From an uncultured Fretibacterium sp. (GTDB lineage Bacteria; Synergistota; Synergistia; Synergistales; Aminobacteriaceae), in NCBI GenBank assembly GCA_937911045.1, contig CALEPX010000003.1:93547-157546 (forward strand): a DNA stretch of 64,000 nt, in the 5' to 3' direction. Positions 1-8,778 of this stretch are shown here, piece after piece. The position numbers and the translations under genes were made by a program. The number at the start of each line of letters is the position of its first letter. The stretch's first letter is position 1. The notes beneath the pieces are model-generated. The model saw nothing but the letters and a program-made list of their open reading frames with translations, was not told the origin of the DNA and made no database searches.

Positions 1-679
1 AATACAAAGCTAATGCTCCGATTATTGCGATTTTGCTCACCGCTGCGGATTGTGAACCTGAATCAAATCCGATTTCATTCGCGAGATTCTTAATCTTCCA
101 GGTGTCCCATGCCGTCAATCCCAGGAAAATAATTATTCCAAGAATGCTTATAACAAAATCCGCTCGAACCGATCCGAAGAATAAATTTATTACCGACGCA
201 ATGATTATTCCGAACAATCCCATCGTCAGGAAACTTCCCCAGCTCGTCAAATCGCGCTTCGTGAATAATCCGTACACACTCATCGCTCCGAACATTCCTG
301 CTGTTGTGAAAAACGCCTGATGAACACTCTCCTGCGTGTAAACCAGCAAAACACTCGAACATAATATCCCGTTCAAAATGCTATACGCTGCAAAACATAT
401 TAACGCCGTACTCGCTTCGATTTTATTAATCGCCGCCGAGAGAAATATTACAAGTCCAATTTCCGCAACCGCAACGATCATCATAGGGAAGCCGGACGAA
501 AAGAAAAATTCCAACATAGCCCGACTTGATGCCGTGAAATACGCCGTCAATGACGTGAGAATCAATCCCATCGCCATGTATCCGTAAACTTTCCTGAATA
601 ATTCGTTCGCAATTTCTGCTCTTGTCGAATCATATCCGTATGTTAAATCCGAACTCGTTTGCGTGAAAAAATCCGCCAT
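1..679 (-). CDS. Bax inhibitor-1 (BI-1/YccA/YbhL) family membrane protein, 3' end cut by window
   Basis: The minus strand reads open from an ATG at 677-679 to the window edge, giving 226 codons without a stop. The N-terminus (MADFFTQTSSDLTYGYDSTR) is hydrophilic and is followed by about seven hydrophobic segments. The central motif GMFGAMSVYGLFTKRDL, then a TSWGSFLTMGL segment, is typical of the BI-1/YbhL family of inner-membrane proteins, which have been linked to ion leak and stress tolerance. Family members are about 230-240 residues, so only the last few residues are missing. A weak purine-rich site (AAAGG) lies about 11 bases before the start. The gene is divergent from greA. The family assignment is firm; the physiological role is not known from sequence. 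Confidence 0.85.
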   Translation of the reverse strand, partial: MADFFTQTSSDLTYGYDSTRAEIANELFRKVYGYMAMGLILTSLTAYFTASSRAMLEFFFSSGFPMMIVAVAEIGLVIFLSAAINKIEASTALICFAAYSILNGILCSSVLLVYTQESVHQAFFTTAGMFGAMSVYGLFTKRDLTSWGSFLTMGLFGIIIASVINLFFGSVRADFVISILGIIIFLGLTAWDTWKIKNLANEIGFDSGSQSAAVSKIAIIGALALY

Positions 680-765
680 GAATATCACATGCCTTTCTGA
701 AAAATATTTTTCGCGCGTTATTATCGCATATTATTGGCGCGTGAGTAAATGTGCGTCTGAATTTA

Positions 766-774
766 TGCTAGAAT
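766..774 (+). promoter_or_regulatory. Extended -10 promoter candidate for greA
   Basis: TGC followed by TAGAAT lies 47 bases before the greA ATG, and no good -35 is visible. The same TGnTAnAAT form recurs upstream of other genes in this window (12515, 41186, 42339, 50229), which supports it as a promoter element of this genome. Confidence 0.45.
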
Positions 775-820
775 CTCTCAGTCAGAAAATATTCTTATTC
801 TTAACTCAGGAGAAATTATC

Positions 821-1333
821 ATGCCCAAAAAAAATGATTCGCAGGTAATATTAACTCGAAGCGGTCACAAAAAATTAGTCGAAGAATTAACGCATCTAAA
901 AACTGCAGGCCGTCAGGAAGTTGCCAGACAACTCGAAGTCGCTCGCGGATTCGGTGACTTGAGCGAAAACGCGGAATACGCCGCAGCCAAGGACGAACAG
1001 AGCAAAGTCGAAAGCAGAATCTTAGAACTCGAAACTATGTTGGGAAATGTCACAGTCGTTGACGAAGAGAAACTCGATACCAGCAGAGTCGCAATCGGCT
1101 TGACAGTTCAGCTCGAAGATTTGGACTCAGGCGGGAAAGTTCACACGTACTCACTCGTCGGCTCGGAAGAATTGTCAAGTTTGGGCGTAACTCAGTCCGG
1201 CATTCAGCGTATCTCTCAGAAAAGCCCCGTCGGTCAGGCAATACTCGGTCACTCCGTCGGCGATGAAGTCAGCGTCACAATCCCGCGCGGCACTCGTAAA
1301 TTGCGAATATTATCAATTACGCGCGAGAAATAA
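821..1333 (+). CDS. greA: Transcription elongation factor GreA
   Basis: GreA rescues backtracked RNA polymerase by inserting its coiled coil into the secondary channel and stimulating cleavage of the extruded RNA. The protein has 170 residues, slightly longer than the usual 158. The N-terminal coiled coil carries the acidic tip in GDLSENAEY (D46 and E49, equivalent to E. coli D41 and E44). The C-terminal FKBP-like domain ends in the family-typical SPVGQAILGHSVGDEV region. The ATG at 821 has a good upstream site (CAGGAG, 8 bases away). Only one base separates its stop from the epimerase start, so the two are probably co-transcribed. Confidence 0.95.
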   Translation: MPKKNDSQVILTRSGHKKLVEELTHLKTAGRQEVARQLEVARGFGDLSENAEYAAAKDEQSKVESRILELETMLGNVTVVDEEKLDTSRVAIGLTVQLEDLDSGGKVHTYSLVGSEELSSLGVTQSGIQRISQKSPVGQAILGHSVGDEVSVTIPRGTRKLRILSITREK

Positions 1334-1334
1334 T

Positions 1335-2342
1335 ATGCTCTACGAAGATTTACTCGCAAATGTTCCGGAACTCGAAAGCTTACACACACGGAAATTTCGC
1401 TGGCTCGTCACCGGATCAGCAGGCTTCATCGGATCGAATCTGGTCGAAGCGTTATTATCGCTCAATCAATCCGTAATCGGTCTGGACAATTTCACGACAG
1501 GTAAACACGAGAATCTAAAAGCCGCAACGAGAATCAATCCGGGAAATTTCACGCTCATAAACGGCTCTATTAACGATTTCGAAACTTGCAGACTCGCGAC
1601 GCAAAATGTCGATTTCGTCCTGCATCACGCAGCGTTAATCTCAGTTCCGGAATCTTTATCACAGCCGCAGAATTATCACGCAACGAATGCTCAGGGATTC
1701 GCAAATATTCTCGAAGCATCAAGAGCAAATCACGCGAAACGAATCATGTACGCGTCATCAAGCGCAGTCTACGGTGACAGCCCCGAAAATCCCAAACTTG
1801 AATCTAAGCTCAATCCGGAAAATTTTCTCTCACCGTACGCTCTGACAAAATACCTGAACGAACTCAGCGCGAAATTCTACTCGAACGTTTACGGACTGGA
1901 ATGTGTTGGCTTCAGATACTTCAACGTGTTCGGGCAACGTCAAGACCCAACCGGAGCATACGCAGCTGTGATTTCTAAATGGGTCGATTGCGTGAAAAAT
2001 TCTGAAATTCCTGTGATATTCGGTGACGGAAAAGCTACTCGGGATTTCTGCTCAGTTCAGAATATCGTGATTGCGAATTTGCTGGCAGCTCTTGCTCCGA
2101 ACGTATCCGGGAAAGTTTTCAATATAGGCTGCGGAATCGAGACAAGTCTTAGCGAATTGCTCCGGATAATTTACAAGATATTTGCACCGGCTCAGGAATT
2201 GCGCGTGAATTACGAATCACCCAGAGCAGGCGATATTATGCGATCCTGTGCGGATATATCGCTCGCGAGAAAATATTTGCATTATGAACCAATCGTGTCA
2301 CTCGAAACAGGCTTAAAATTTTTGAAAGAGAGTTTAGCTTAA
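1335..2342 (+). CDS. NAD-dependent UDP-hexose 4-epimerase, WbpP/TviC-like SDR
   Basis: This is an extended short-chain dehydrogenase/reductase of 335 residues. It has the NAD-binding motif TGSAGFIGSN near residue 27, the catalytic S/Y/K set (ASSSAVYG, then YALTK) and an RYFNVFG segment. The N-terminal leader before the Rossmann fold, ending in FRWLVTGSAGFIGS, is characteristic of the WbpP/TviC/WbgU group, which interconverts UDP-GlcNAc and UDP-GalNAc or the uronic acids. These enzymes feed surface polysaccharide synthesis. I chose the ATG at 1335 because an upstream in-frame start lies inside greA and would add 24 non-family residues. The exact substrate cannot be read from sequence. hemB follows after one base. 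Confidence 0.85.
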   Translation: MLYEDLLANVPELESLHTRKFRWLVTGSAGFIGSNLVEALLSLNQSVIGLDNFTTGKHENLKAATRINPGNFTLINGSINDFETCRLATQNVDFVLHHAALISVPESLSQPQNYHATNAQGFANILEASRANHAKRIMYASSSAVYGDSPENPKLESKLNPENFLSPYALTKYLNELSAKFYSNVYGLECVGFRYFNVFGQRQDPTGAYAAVISKWVDCVKNSEIPVIFGDGKATRDFCSVQNIVIANLLAALAPNVSGKVFNIGCGIETSLSELLRIIYKIFAPAQELRVNYESPRAGDIMRSCADISLARKYLHYEPIVSLETGLKFLKESLA

Positions 2343-2343
2343 C

Positions 2344-3333
2344 ATGACAGAACTTACCAGACGCCCAAGACGCTTGAGAATTACGAAATCTATTCGCGAC
2401 TTAGTCAGTGAGACGAGACTTTCAAGCAAAATGCTAATATACCCGATTTTCGTTCGTGAGGGCAAAAACATAATCGAGAACATCGACGCAATGCCCGGGC
2501 AAAAACGCTACAGTCCGGATAAATTACCCGAAATTCTTGAACGTGTTGCTGCGAAAAATATCGGCGGAATTTTGCTGTTCGGGATTCCGGATAAAAAAGA
2601 CGAATGCGCTAGTGCAGCTTGGGACGAAAACGGCGTGATACAGAATGCGATGCGAGTTGCGAAAAAATATTTCCCGGATTTGACGATTATCGGCGACGTT
2701 TGCATGTGCGAATACACAAGTCACGGTCACTGCGGCATAATCAAGAACGTCAACGGTGAAAATATTATCGACAATGATTCATCTCTGGAATTTTTGGCGA
2801 GAATTGCTCTGTCTCAGGCTCAAGCTGGTGCGGACATAATCGCTCCGTCGGACATGATGGACGGGCGTGTTGCTGCGATTCGCTCAAAACTTGACGAGAA
2901 CGGATTCATTAACACTCCGATACTTTCGTACGCCGTGAAATATGCTTCGTCATTTTACGGACCGTTCCGTGAAGCTGCTGGTTCTGCGCCGGCGTTCGGT
3001 GATCGAAAAACTTACCAGATGGATTTCCGCAACGTTCGTGAAGCTGTGAAAGAAGCTTTGTTAGACATCGACGAGGGAGCTGACATGTTAATCGTAAAAC
3101 CTGCGTTGGCATATCTCGACGTTTTGAAGAGCGTTCGTGAAAAAACTTTCGTGCCAGTTGCTGCGTACTCAGTCAGTGGCGAATATTCCATGATAAAAGC
3201 TGCTGCTATGAACGGCTGGCTGAATGAACAGAACGTCGTTACAGAAAGCGCGTTCTCGATTGCAAGAGCCGGAGCTGATATGATAATCACGTATTTTGCA
3301 CTTGAACTCGCGGATTGGATTAGAAATTTTTAG
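2344..3333 (+). CDS. hemB: Porphobilinogen synthase (delta-aminolevulinic acid dehydratase)
   Basis: HemB condenses two 5-aminolevulinate molecules to porphobilinogen in tetrapyrrole synthesis. The 329-residue protein has both Schiff-base lysines, K199 in SYAVKYASSFYGP and K252 in MLIVKPALAY. It also has the zinc-type cysteine triad C120, C122 and C130 in CMCEYTSHGHC, so it belongs to the zinc-dependent class. It sits one base after the epimerase gene and 12 bases before a secreted binding protein. No other heme or cobalamin genes are nearby. Confidence 0.96.
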   Translation: MTELTRRPRRLRITKSIRDLVSETRLSSKMLIYPIFVREGKNIIENIDAMPGQKRYSPDKLPEILERVAAKNIGGILLFGIPDKKDECASAAWDENGVIQNAMRVAKKYFPDLTIIGDVCMCEYTSHGHCGIIKNVNGENIIDNDSSLEFLARIALSQAQAGADIIAPSDMMDGRVAAIRSKLDENGFINTPILSYAVKYASSFYGPFREAAGSAPAFGDRKTYQMDFRNVREAVKEALLDIDEGADMLIVKPALAYLDVLKSVREKTFVPVAAYSVSGEYSMIKAAAMNGWLNEQNVVTESAFSIARAGADMIITYFALELADWIRNF

Positions 3334-3345
3334 GGGGTATATCTC

Positions 3346-4224
3346 GTGAGAAAAATTTTTTGCGCGTTAATTTTGCTGGCGATCTTTGCAGGATTTTCCG
3401 GAGCTGCGGCAATGACCAGACAAGTTATCAAATTCGGAATGATAACAAAACTCAACACAACCGAAGAACAATTCACCGAAACTTGGCAGAAAACTTTCGC
3501 GCCACGTAACGAAGATTTGAGCGTAATCGTGAAATTTTACGATAATCTTACGGCTATGCAAATGGCTATGAATGCAGGCGAAATTAACCAGATGGTCTTG
3601 CCCGAACCGACTGCTCAATACATGCTCAATCAAAACAGCGATTACGAATCAGTTTTAGTATTGCGTTCAAAAGGCATGGGATTGTCTTTCGGATTTCGTG
3701 AGGATAGCAGGAAGCTTCGTGACGAGTTCAACACAGCTTTGCAAGAATTGCGCGAATCTTGGACGCTGCCGGCAATCGAAGGAATGTATATTTCGTCATC
3801 AGGCGTGAAAGATCCCGAACCGGTCAAGTTTGCGAATTTCGAAAATGCTGAGACAATACGAGTTGCTGTTACCGGAGATTTGCCGCCGATTGATTACATT
3901 GCTCCCGATGGAACTCCAGAAGGATTTAACACGGCGGTCTTGGCTGAAGTTGCGAAATTTTTGCACAAGAACGTCAAGCTGGTTAATATTGACTCTGGCG
4001 CGAGAACTGCGGCATTGGCTTCGAAACGTGTCGATGTTGTCTTCTGGTACGAGGTCGATAAAACTTCGGAATTTCAGGCGGACATTCCGGACGGAGTAAT
4101 AATTTCTGAGCCGTATTACGAATGGGAGAAATTCATTCACGTCAAGAAAGCTCTCAAGAAAACGCAATCGTCTCAGAACTGGAATATTAATCGCAGCCTC
4201 ATGGACATGTTGTTCTCATGGTGA
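3346..4224 (+). CDS. Secreted tandem solute-binding-like protein (SBP_bac_3 type, atypical)
   Basis: The 292-residue protein begins with a signal peptide (MRKIFCALILLAIFAGFSGA). The GTG start at 3346 has a strong AGGGGG site 5-10 bases upstream. Residues about 28-130 resemble a shortened periplasmic amino-acid-binding domain: a MQMAMNAGEINQMVLPEPTA segment, then SFGFREDSRKLRDEFN, typical of the C-lobe. Residues about 165-270 look like the start of a second such domain (IRVAVTGDLPPIDY, then EGFNTAVLAEVAKFL and DVVFWYE). No permease or ATPase gene is adjacent. It may be an orphan amino-acid sensor or binding protein. The function is inferred from fold resemblance only. Confidence 0.6.
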   Translation: MRKIFCALILLAIFAGFSGAAAMTRQVIKFGMITKLNTTEEQFTETWQKTFAPRNEDLSVIVKFYDNLTAMQMAMNAGEINQMVLPEPTAQYMLNQNSDYESVLVLRSKGMGLSFGFREDSRKLRDEFNTALQELRESWTLPAIEGMYISSSGVKDPEPVKFANFENAETIRVAVTGDLPPIDYIAPDGTPEGFNTAVLAEVAKFLHKNVKLVNIDSGARTAALASKRVDVVFWYEVDKTSEFQADIPDGVIISEPYYEWEKFIHVKKALKKTQSSQNWNINRSLMDMLFSW

Positions 4225-4318
4225 TATAACACGCAAGAATCTCCCGAGGATTTCTCAGATTTAGAATCAGAATCAGATTTGAACGTCATAAATTTCTTCG
4301 GGAGATTTTACGCAACAA

Positions 4319-4350
4319 ACCCCCGTCCCGAAATTTCCCGAAACGAGGGT
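4319..4350 (-). terminator. Stem-loop terminator candidate for the TerD/Ca-ATPase operon
   Basis: The arms ACCCCCGT (4319-4326) and ACGAGGGT (4343-4350) pair over 8 bp with one G-U pair. On the minus strand the hairpin is followed by a short T-rich run (TTTGTT). It lies 15 bases beyond the stop of the last minus-strand gene and could also stop plus-strand readthrough. Confidence 0.45.
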
Positions 4351-4364
4351 CTTGTCATTCACAA

Positions 4365-5447
4365 TTATTTTCGCCCGTGTCGCCAGTTCAATCCCCAGCC
4401 GTAATTTTTGTCCATCGATTCCTGACCGTCGAAAAATTCCGTGAGATTCTCAATGCTGAATGTGTTAGCATCAATTCGCTCGAACATCTCAACCGCACAG
4501 ATTCGTTGCTTCGTGTCAAAATCGCTGATCGGAATAACAACGTCGCCGCTCTCCGCACACGTCAGCTTCACAAGCCCGTCAACTTCCTGCCAATTCGCAG
4601 CACCTTCGTAAATGAACGCGTAAATCAACGCACGCTTAATCTCTGGAAGCTTCAGGCAATTTATTCGAAGCGTCTCACCCGCACGAGTATCGCCCGTTCG
4701 ATCATCGCCATCAAGCGCAATATACGGCGGATAATCCAGACTTCCTAAATCACGACCCAACGCTTGAATACAGCCCCGCACTCCGGTTCGCAATTCGTAC
4801 AGACAGCCAACATCCAGATCAATCGCCGATTTGAACAACGATTTTTTGACACGATTCCAGCTCAGATTTATCACAATTTCACTCGTAATCTTCGGGGTAA
4901 TCGCAATCGTCAGTTTCTCGCCCTTCCGCAAATTCACAACGCCCTCTGGATTCTTAATCGGAGGTTCTGGCAGCTCAGTCAGTCCGTAAAATTTCATCAA
5001 GCCAGGCACGCCATCATTGAATCCGGACGCTACACAAGCAACTCGCCATTCGTCACTAAGATTCTTCCTGTAAATTTCGCCCGAGATAATCGCACGCTCC
5101 GACGAAAAATCTGAACCCGTCAAATCCACACTCAAGCAAATTTCCCCGTCCTGACAAATTCGCAACGAATGAGATTTAATCTCGCCCATGCTTCCAGATT
5201 GAATCCCGACTGCAAAAACGATCTTGAAAATATCCGCGCAATTCTTGAGATTTAGCCTGAATCCGGACTTGGAATTTTCAGCAGCGTTTCGAGCTTTGGA
5301 ATCATTCTCAGAAATTCCCAGACACAAATTCTCGCACGAAAAATTACCGGAATTTGCTTCCGTGAGCATCTCGACATCAAATTCGCGCGTAACGTCGAGA
5401 TATTTACTCAGCTTGTCACGCTGTCCCTTCTGAAATTGAGCCGACAT
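4365..5447 (-). CDS. TerD-family protein with two TerD-like domains (TerA-like)
   Basis: This 360-residue protein carries two divergent TerD-like beta-sandwich domains. The first (about 1-165) ends with AIISGEIYRKNLSDEWR and VASGFNDGVPGLM, which parallel the single-domain neighbour. The second (about 165-340) contains an acidic DLDVGCLYELR strand and a GDDRTGD loop, as in TerA-like proteins. TerD proteins bind Ca2+ and form tellurite/stress-response complexes at the membrane. The gene follows the TerD gene by two bases and ends the operon. The family is clear; the cellular role is unknown. No TerC, TerB or TerZ gene is in the window. Confidence 0.75.
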   Translation of the reverse strand: MSAQFQKGQRDKLSKYLDVTREFDVEMLTEANSGNFSCENLCLGISENDSKARNAAENSKSGFRLNLKNCADIFKIVFAVGIQSGSMGEIKSHSLRICQDGEICLSVDLTGSDFSSERAIISGEIYRKNLSDEWRVACVASGFNDGVPGLMKFYGLTELPEPPIKNPEGVVNLRKGEKLTIAITPKITSEIVINLSWNRVKKSLFKSAIDLDVGCLYELRTGVRGCIQALGRDLGSLDYPPYIALDGDDRTGDTRAGETLRINCLKLPEIKRALIYAFIYEGAANWQEVDGLVKLTCAESGDVVIPISDFDTKQRICAVEMFERIDANTFSIENLTEFFDGQESMDKNYGWGLNWRHGRK

Positions 5448-5449
5448 CG

Positions 5450-6034
5450 CTAGACTTCAACCCCGAAATTCTGGCACAGTGCGCGCAATCCTCCGTTGAA
5501 ACCTGAGCCGATCGCGTTGAATTTCCATTCGCCGGATTTCCGGTAAATTTCCCCGACTACTACGGCCGTCTCAAGTGAAAAATCCTCGCCCAAATCGTAT
5601 CGCACAACTTCCTGATTCGAACTCAAATCTACGACTCGAATATACGCGTTCGAAACTTGTCCGAAATTCTGCTTGCGTTCTGTAGCGTCATGAATCGTCA
5701 CGGTGAATGCGACTTTTTCGATATTAGCCGGAATCTTTGTCAAATCAACCTGAATTTGCTCATCGTCTTCTGCATCACCGTCCGCACCCGTCAAGTTATC
5801 GCCCATGTGCTGAACCGCTCCGGAATTATGCTCCAGATTGTTATAAAACACGAAATCGTAATCGTCACGAACTTTGTCATTCGCCGCCAACAAAAACGCG
5901 CACGCATCAAGATCGAAATCATATCCGCCATCGTATTTCTTCGTGTCCCAGCCAAGACCAACCATGATCTTCGTTAATTGGGGATTGTCCTTTGTTAAAT
6001 CAACACGCTGACCTTTGTCGAGATTTACTGCCAT
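5450..6034 (-). CDS. terD: TerD-family calcium-binding stress protein
   Basis: The 194-residue single TerD domain begins with the classic MAVNLDKGQRVDL strand. It has VGLGWD, the DLDACAFLL metal-site strand (residues about 41-49), an acidic loop GADGDAEDDE (83-92) and a VVVGEIYRKSGEW C-terminal strand. Acidic residues at these positions bind Ca2+ in characterised TerD proteins. Its ATG has an AGGAG site 8-9 bases upstream. The gene lies 28 bases downstream of a Ca2+-ATPase gene, which hints at a shared role in calcium handling or calcium-dependent stress response; that link is inference. Confidence 0.9.
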   Translation of the reverse strand: MAVNLDKGQRVDLTKDNPQLTKIMVGLGWDTKKYDGGYDFDLDACAFLLAANDKVRDDYDFVFYNNLEHNSGAVQHMGDNLTGADGDAEDDEQIQVDLTKIPANIEKVAFTVTIHDATERKQNFGQVSNAYIRVVDLSSNQEVVRYDLGEDFSLETAVVVGEIYRKSGEWKFNAIGSGFNGGLRALCQNFGVEV

Positions 6035-6062
6035 AATTTATCACTCCTGTTTAGGTTTAGAT

Positions 6063-8663
6063 TTAGAAAATTTTCCGTAAAATCTTACGCACTACATCTA
6101 TGGGCACAACTACAAACGCAAGCAACGCACATGTCAACCACGAACTCGCGCTCAATGCTTCCACACTCAAAACTTCGCCGCCAAACGTCACGAATAAATA
6201 CTGCATTAACAATATTGCAAGCATAACGATTATGAAATTCCAGTTCCGGAAAATTCCTTCGAACGGATTCACGTGTTCTGTTCGAGCGTTCAATCCGTTG
6301 AAAGTTATCGCCATCATGAACGTCGCGAATAACGCAGATTTCAGATACGTTACGTCAACTTCACCGAACATATTCCGGACACACGGCAAGAATAATATCG
6401 CTAAACACACGAACGTAATATAACCCGCACTAATCAAAATTTCTATCATCATTGATTTCGTAACGATGCTTTCATCTCTGGGAACTGGTTTGTCGCGCAT
6501 GTATTCTTTCAACGCCGGTTCACTTCCGAACGCAATCGCCGCTAACGTATCCATAGCAAGATTTATCAGCAACAACTGTATGACCGTCAAGACAACATTC
6601 TCGCCCAACATCGGTGCTAAGAAACATATCAACACCGCCGCAACATTCACCGTCAACTGGAATATCAGGAACTTGCGAATGCTCTTGAACATCGTGCGTC
6701 CGTACAAAATCGCCTTTGCTATCGACGAGAAATTATCGTCCAAAATCGTAATATCTCCGGCTTCTTTCGCAACTTCTGTTCCAGAACCCATCGCGAATCC
6801 AACGTCAGCTTTCTTCAATGCGGGCGAATCATTCACGCCGTCACCTGTCATTCCGACAACGAGATTCAATTCCTGAGCAATTTTCACGAGCCTGCTCTTA
6901 TCCGTAGGCAATGCACGCGCAATCACTCGCAAATTCGGCAGAATCTTTTTCAACTCGTCATCGGATTTTTCAGCCATTTCACTCGAAGTCATCGCGACAT
7001 CTTCAGGTCTCGAAATCAATCCGGCTTCTTTCGCAATCGCAACAGCAGTTTCTTTTCTATCGCCCGTGACCATCACAACCTGAATCGACGCGTTACGAAC
7101 TTCCTGAATCGCATCGACGGCTTCTTTGCGGACATTATCGCGAATACTCAGAACGCAAACTAACGCAATTTTTTCACCGGAACTTTTCGCGACTGCTAAT
7201 AATCTCATTGATCTCGCAGCCTGATTGTTCATGTACTCAGCCAGAGAATTTTTCCCGGATTCCGTGAACTCGCAAATATTTCCGTTCTCGTCAAGATACG
7301 AATCACATTCAGCGATTAATCTCTCCGGAGCACCTTTCAAGAACGTGATTCTCTCGCCATTCTGATTCATGATTACGTGTGAGCGTTTCTTGCTGGAATC
7401 AAACGCGCCAAATTCCACAACCTGAGATTTCTGAGCCTGAAGCTGATCCGCAACGTTGGATTTTATCAAGAACGACATCAACGCACGATCCGTACTGTTT
7501 CCGCCGATTACGCTGCCATCGTCACCCGGAGCAGAACTGTTATTAACGCCCGTTCCCGTTATAATATCCGCGCGCAATTTCTCTGGAATATTTTGCAGGC
7601 TGTCGAACATTCTCAAATTTCCAGACGCAATTTCCGTGACTGATAATCTGCCTTCTGTGATTGTTCCGGTTTTGTCGCTGAATAATATGCTAAGACTTCC
7701 GGCAGTTTCGAGACCGTTAATCTTGCGAACCAAAACGTTATCCTTCGCCATTCGCAAACTCTGGAACGAAAGCAAAATCGACGTCAACATCGGCAGACCT
7801 TCAGGAACTGCGCAAACTATAATCGTAACAGCAACTGTGATCGCGTCAATCAATAATCGGATCCATTCATAGAATCCGTTCGGCAAATTCCCAGTCAAAA
7901 ACGTTCTCGCCAAAATTCCCGCAACTATCGCAGCAGCTCCGACGTAACCAAAAGTCGAAATCTGTCCGGCAAGTTTTCGCAATTTCACCTGCAACGGAGT
8001 TTCACGTGTTTCCTCCTGAACTTCGAGAGCCAATTCCCCGAACAAAGTCTTATCGCCAACAACGCGAACTTCCATGTAAGCTTCTCCGCCACAAACGACC
8101 GTTCCGCGATAAACATAGTATTTATTCAGCAGATCTTTCTTGTCAAACGTAATCGAATCATTTTCGAGCGTAATTTTCTCAGCTTCTTCAGTTTCACCGT
8201 TCAACGCAGCCTGATCAACTTTCAATTCGCCCTGAATAATCACACCGTCAGCAGGAATTTTGTCGCCAGCCTGAAGAAATATCACGTCACCAGTAACAAC
8301 TTCGCTAACGTGAATCTCTCGCAAATTTCCGTCACGAATCACTTTTGTCATTTCGCGGGCTTCTTCTTCGGCTTTGAGAGCTGAGGCTTTACCCTCCTGT
8401 TTATTCTCGCTTATCGACGCGACGCCGTTTGCAATCAATATCGCGACCAATATTCCGACTGGCTCGAACCATTCAGCCTGACCCATGAAAAATAACACGA
8501 CCTGAATCACAAGCGCGACCATCAAGATTATTATCATCGGATCAGTGAAGCCTTCGAGAATTTTTTTCCAGAGCGGATCGGGTGGAATTTGTGTCAGAGT
8601 ATTTGCTCCGAATTTTGCGCGGTTCTCTTGAACCTGACTTTCTGATAAACCATTCAACTTCAT
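6063..8663 (-). CDS. Calcium-translocating P-type ATPase (P2-type, PMCA/SERCA-like)
   Basis: This 866-residue pump exports Ca2+ at the cost of ATP. It shows an N-terminal cation-ATPase region, the actuator motif NGET (155-158, equivalent to TGES), the ion-site motif PEGLP in TM4 (287-291) and the phosphorylated aspartate D330 in SDKTGT. The nucleotide domain KGAPER and the hinge TGDGVNDSPALKKADVG follow, then a C-terminal membrane domain. The length and PEGLP motif fit bacterial Ca2+ ATPases rather than heavy-metal pumps (no CPC, no metal-binding N-domain). It is first in a minus-strand operon with two TerD proteins. Its promoter overlaps that of divergent purL. Confidence 0.92.
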   Translation of the reverse strand: MKLNGLSESQVQENRAKFGANTLTQIPPDPLWKKILEGFTDPMIIILMVALVIQVVLFFMGQAEWFEPVGILVAILIANGVASISENKQEGKASALKAEEEAREMTKVIRDGNLREIHVSEVVTGDVIFLQAGDKIPADGVIIQGELKVDQAALNGETEEAEKITLENDSITFDKKDLLNKYYVYRGTVVCGGEAYMEVRVVGDKTLFGELALEVQEETRETPLQVKLRKLAGQISTFGYVGAAAIVAGILARTFLTGNLPNGFYEWIRLLIDAITVAVTIIVCAVPEGLPMLTSILLSFQSLRMAKDNVLVRKINGLETAGSLSILFSDKTGTITEGRLSVTEIASGNLRMFDSLQNIPEKLRADIITGTGVNNSSAPGDDGSVIGGNSTDRALMSFLIKSNVADQLQAQKSQVVEFGAFDSSKKRSHVIMNQNGERITFLKGAPERLIAECDSYLDENGNICEFTESGKNSLAEYMNNQAARSMRLLAVAKSSGEKIALVCVLSIRDNVRKEAVDAIQEVRNASIQVVMVTGDRKETAVAIAKEAGLISRPEDVAMTSSEMAEKSDDELKKILPNLRVIARALPTDKSRLVKIAQELNLVVGMTGDGVNDSPALKKADVGFAMGSGTEVAKEAGDITILDDNFSSIAKAILYGRTMFKSIRKFLIFQLTVNVAAVLICFLAPMLGENVVLTVIQLLLINLAMDTLAAIAFGSEPALKEYMRDKPVPRDESIVTKSMMIEILISAGYITFVCLAILFLPCVRNMFGEVDVTYLKSALFATFMMAITFNGLNARTEHVNPFEGIFRNWNFIIVMLAILLMQYLFVTFGGEVLSVEALSASSWLTCALLAFVVVPIDVVRKILRKIF

Positions 8664-8714
8664 GAAAACATTCCCTTCTCTTGAGAATAATATGCTAATA
8701 ATAGCTAATAATAT

Positions 8715-8742
8715 TTGTAATGCAATTTCGTTTTATTATACA
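8715..8742 (+). promoter_or_regulatory. Promoter candidate for purL
   Basis: TTGTAA (8715-8720), a 16-base spacer and TATACA (8737-8742) place the transcription start near 8749. That is downstream of the ATGs at 8662 and 8692, which therefore cannot be the purL start if this promoter is used. Confidence 0.55.
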
Positions 8743-8764
8743 ATTTGCGTAAATTTTTCAATAA
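8735..8764 (-). promoter_or_regulatory. Promoter candidate for the Ca2+-ATPase/terD operon
   Basis: Read on the minus strand, TATAAT lies at 8740-8735. A -35-like TTATTG lies at 8764-8759 (18-base spacer), or alternatively TTGAAA at 8761-8756 (15-base spacer). It occupies the same bases as the plus-strand purL promoter. Confidence 0.5.
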
Positions 8765-8778
8765 CGGAGTTGTTTAAC

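Noticed and set aside
1263..1334. Upstream start of the epimerase inside greA
   Set aside because: It adds 24 residues that are a frame-shifted reading of greA; the ATG at 1335 gives the family N-terminus.
4237..4308. Inverted repeat AATCTCCCGAG / CTTCGGGAGATTT as terminator of the binding-protein gene
   Set aside because: The arms pair well but are about 50 bases apart and no T-run follows; left as a possible structure only.
8662..8778. N-terminal extension of purL from ATG 8662 or 8692
   Set aside because: The extra residues are AT-rich spacer translation, overlap the divergent gene and the predicted promoter, and do not resemble purL homologues.
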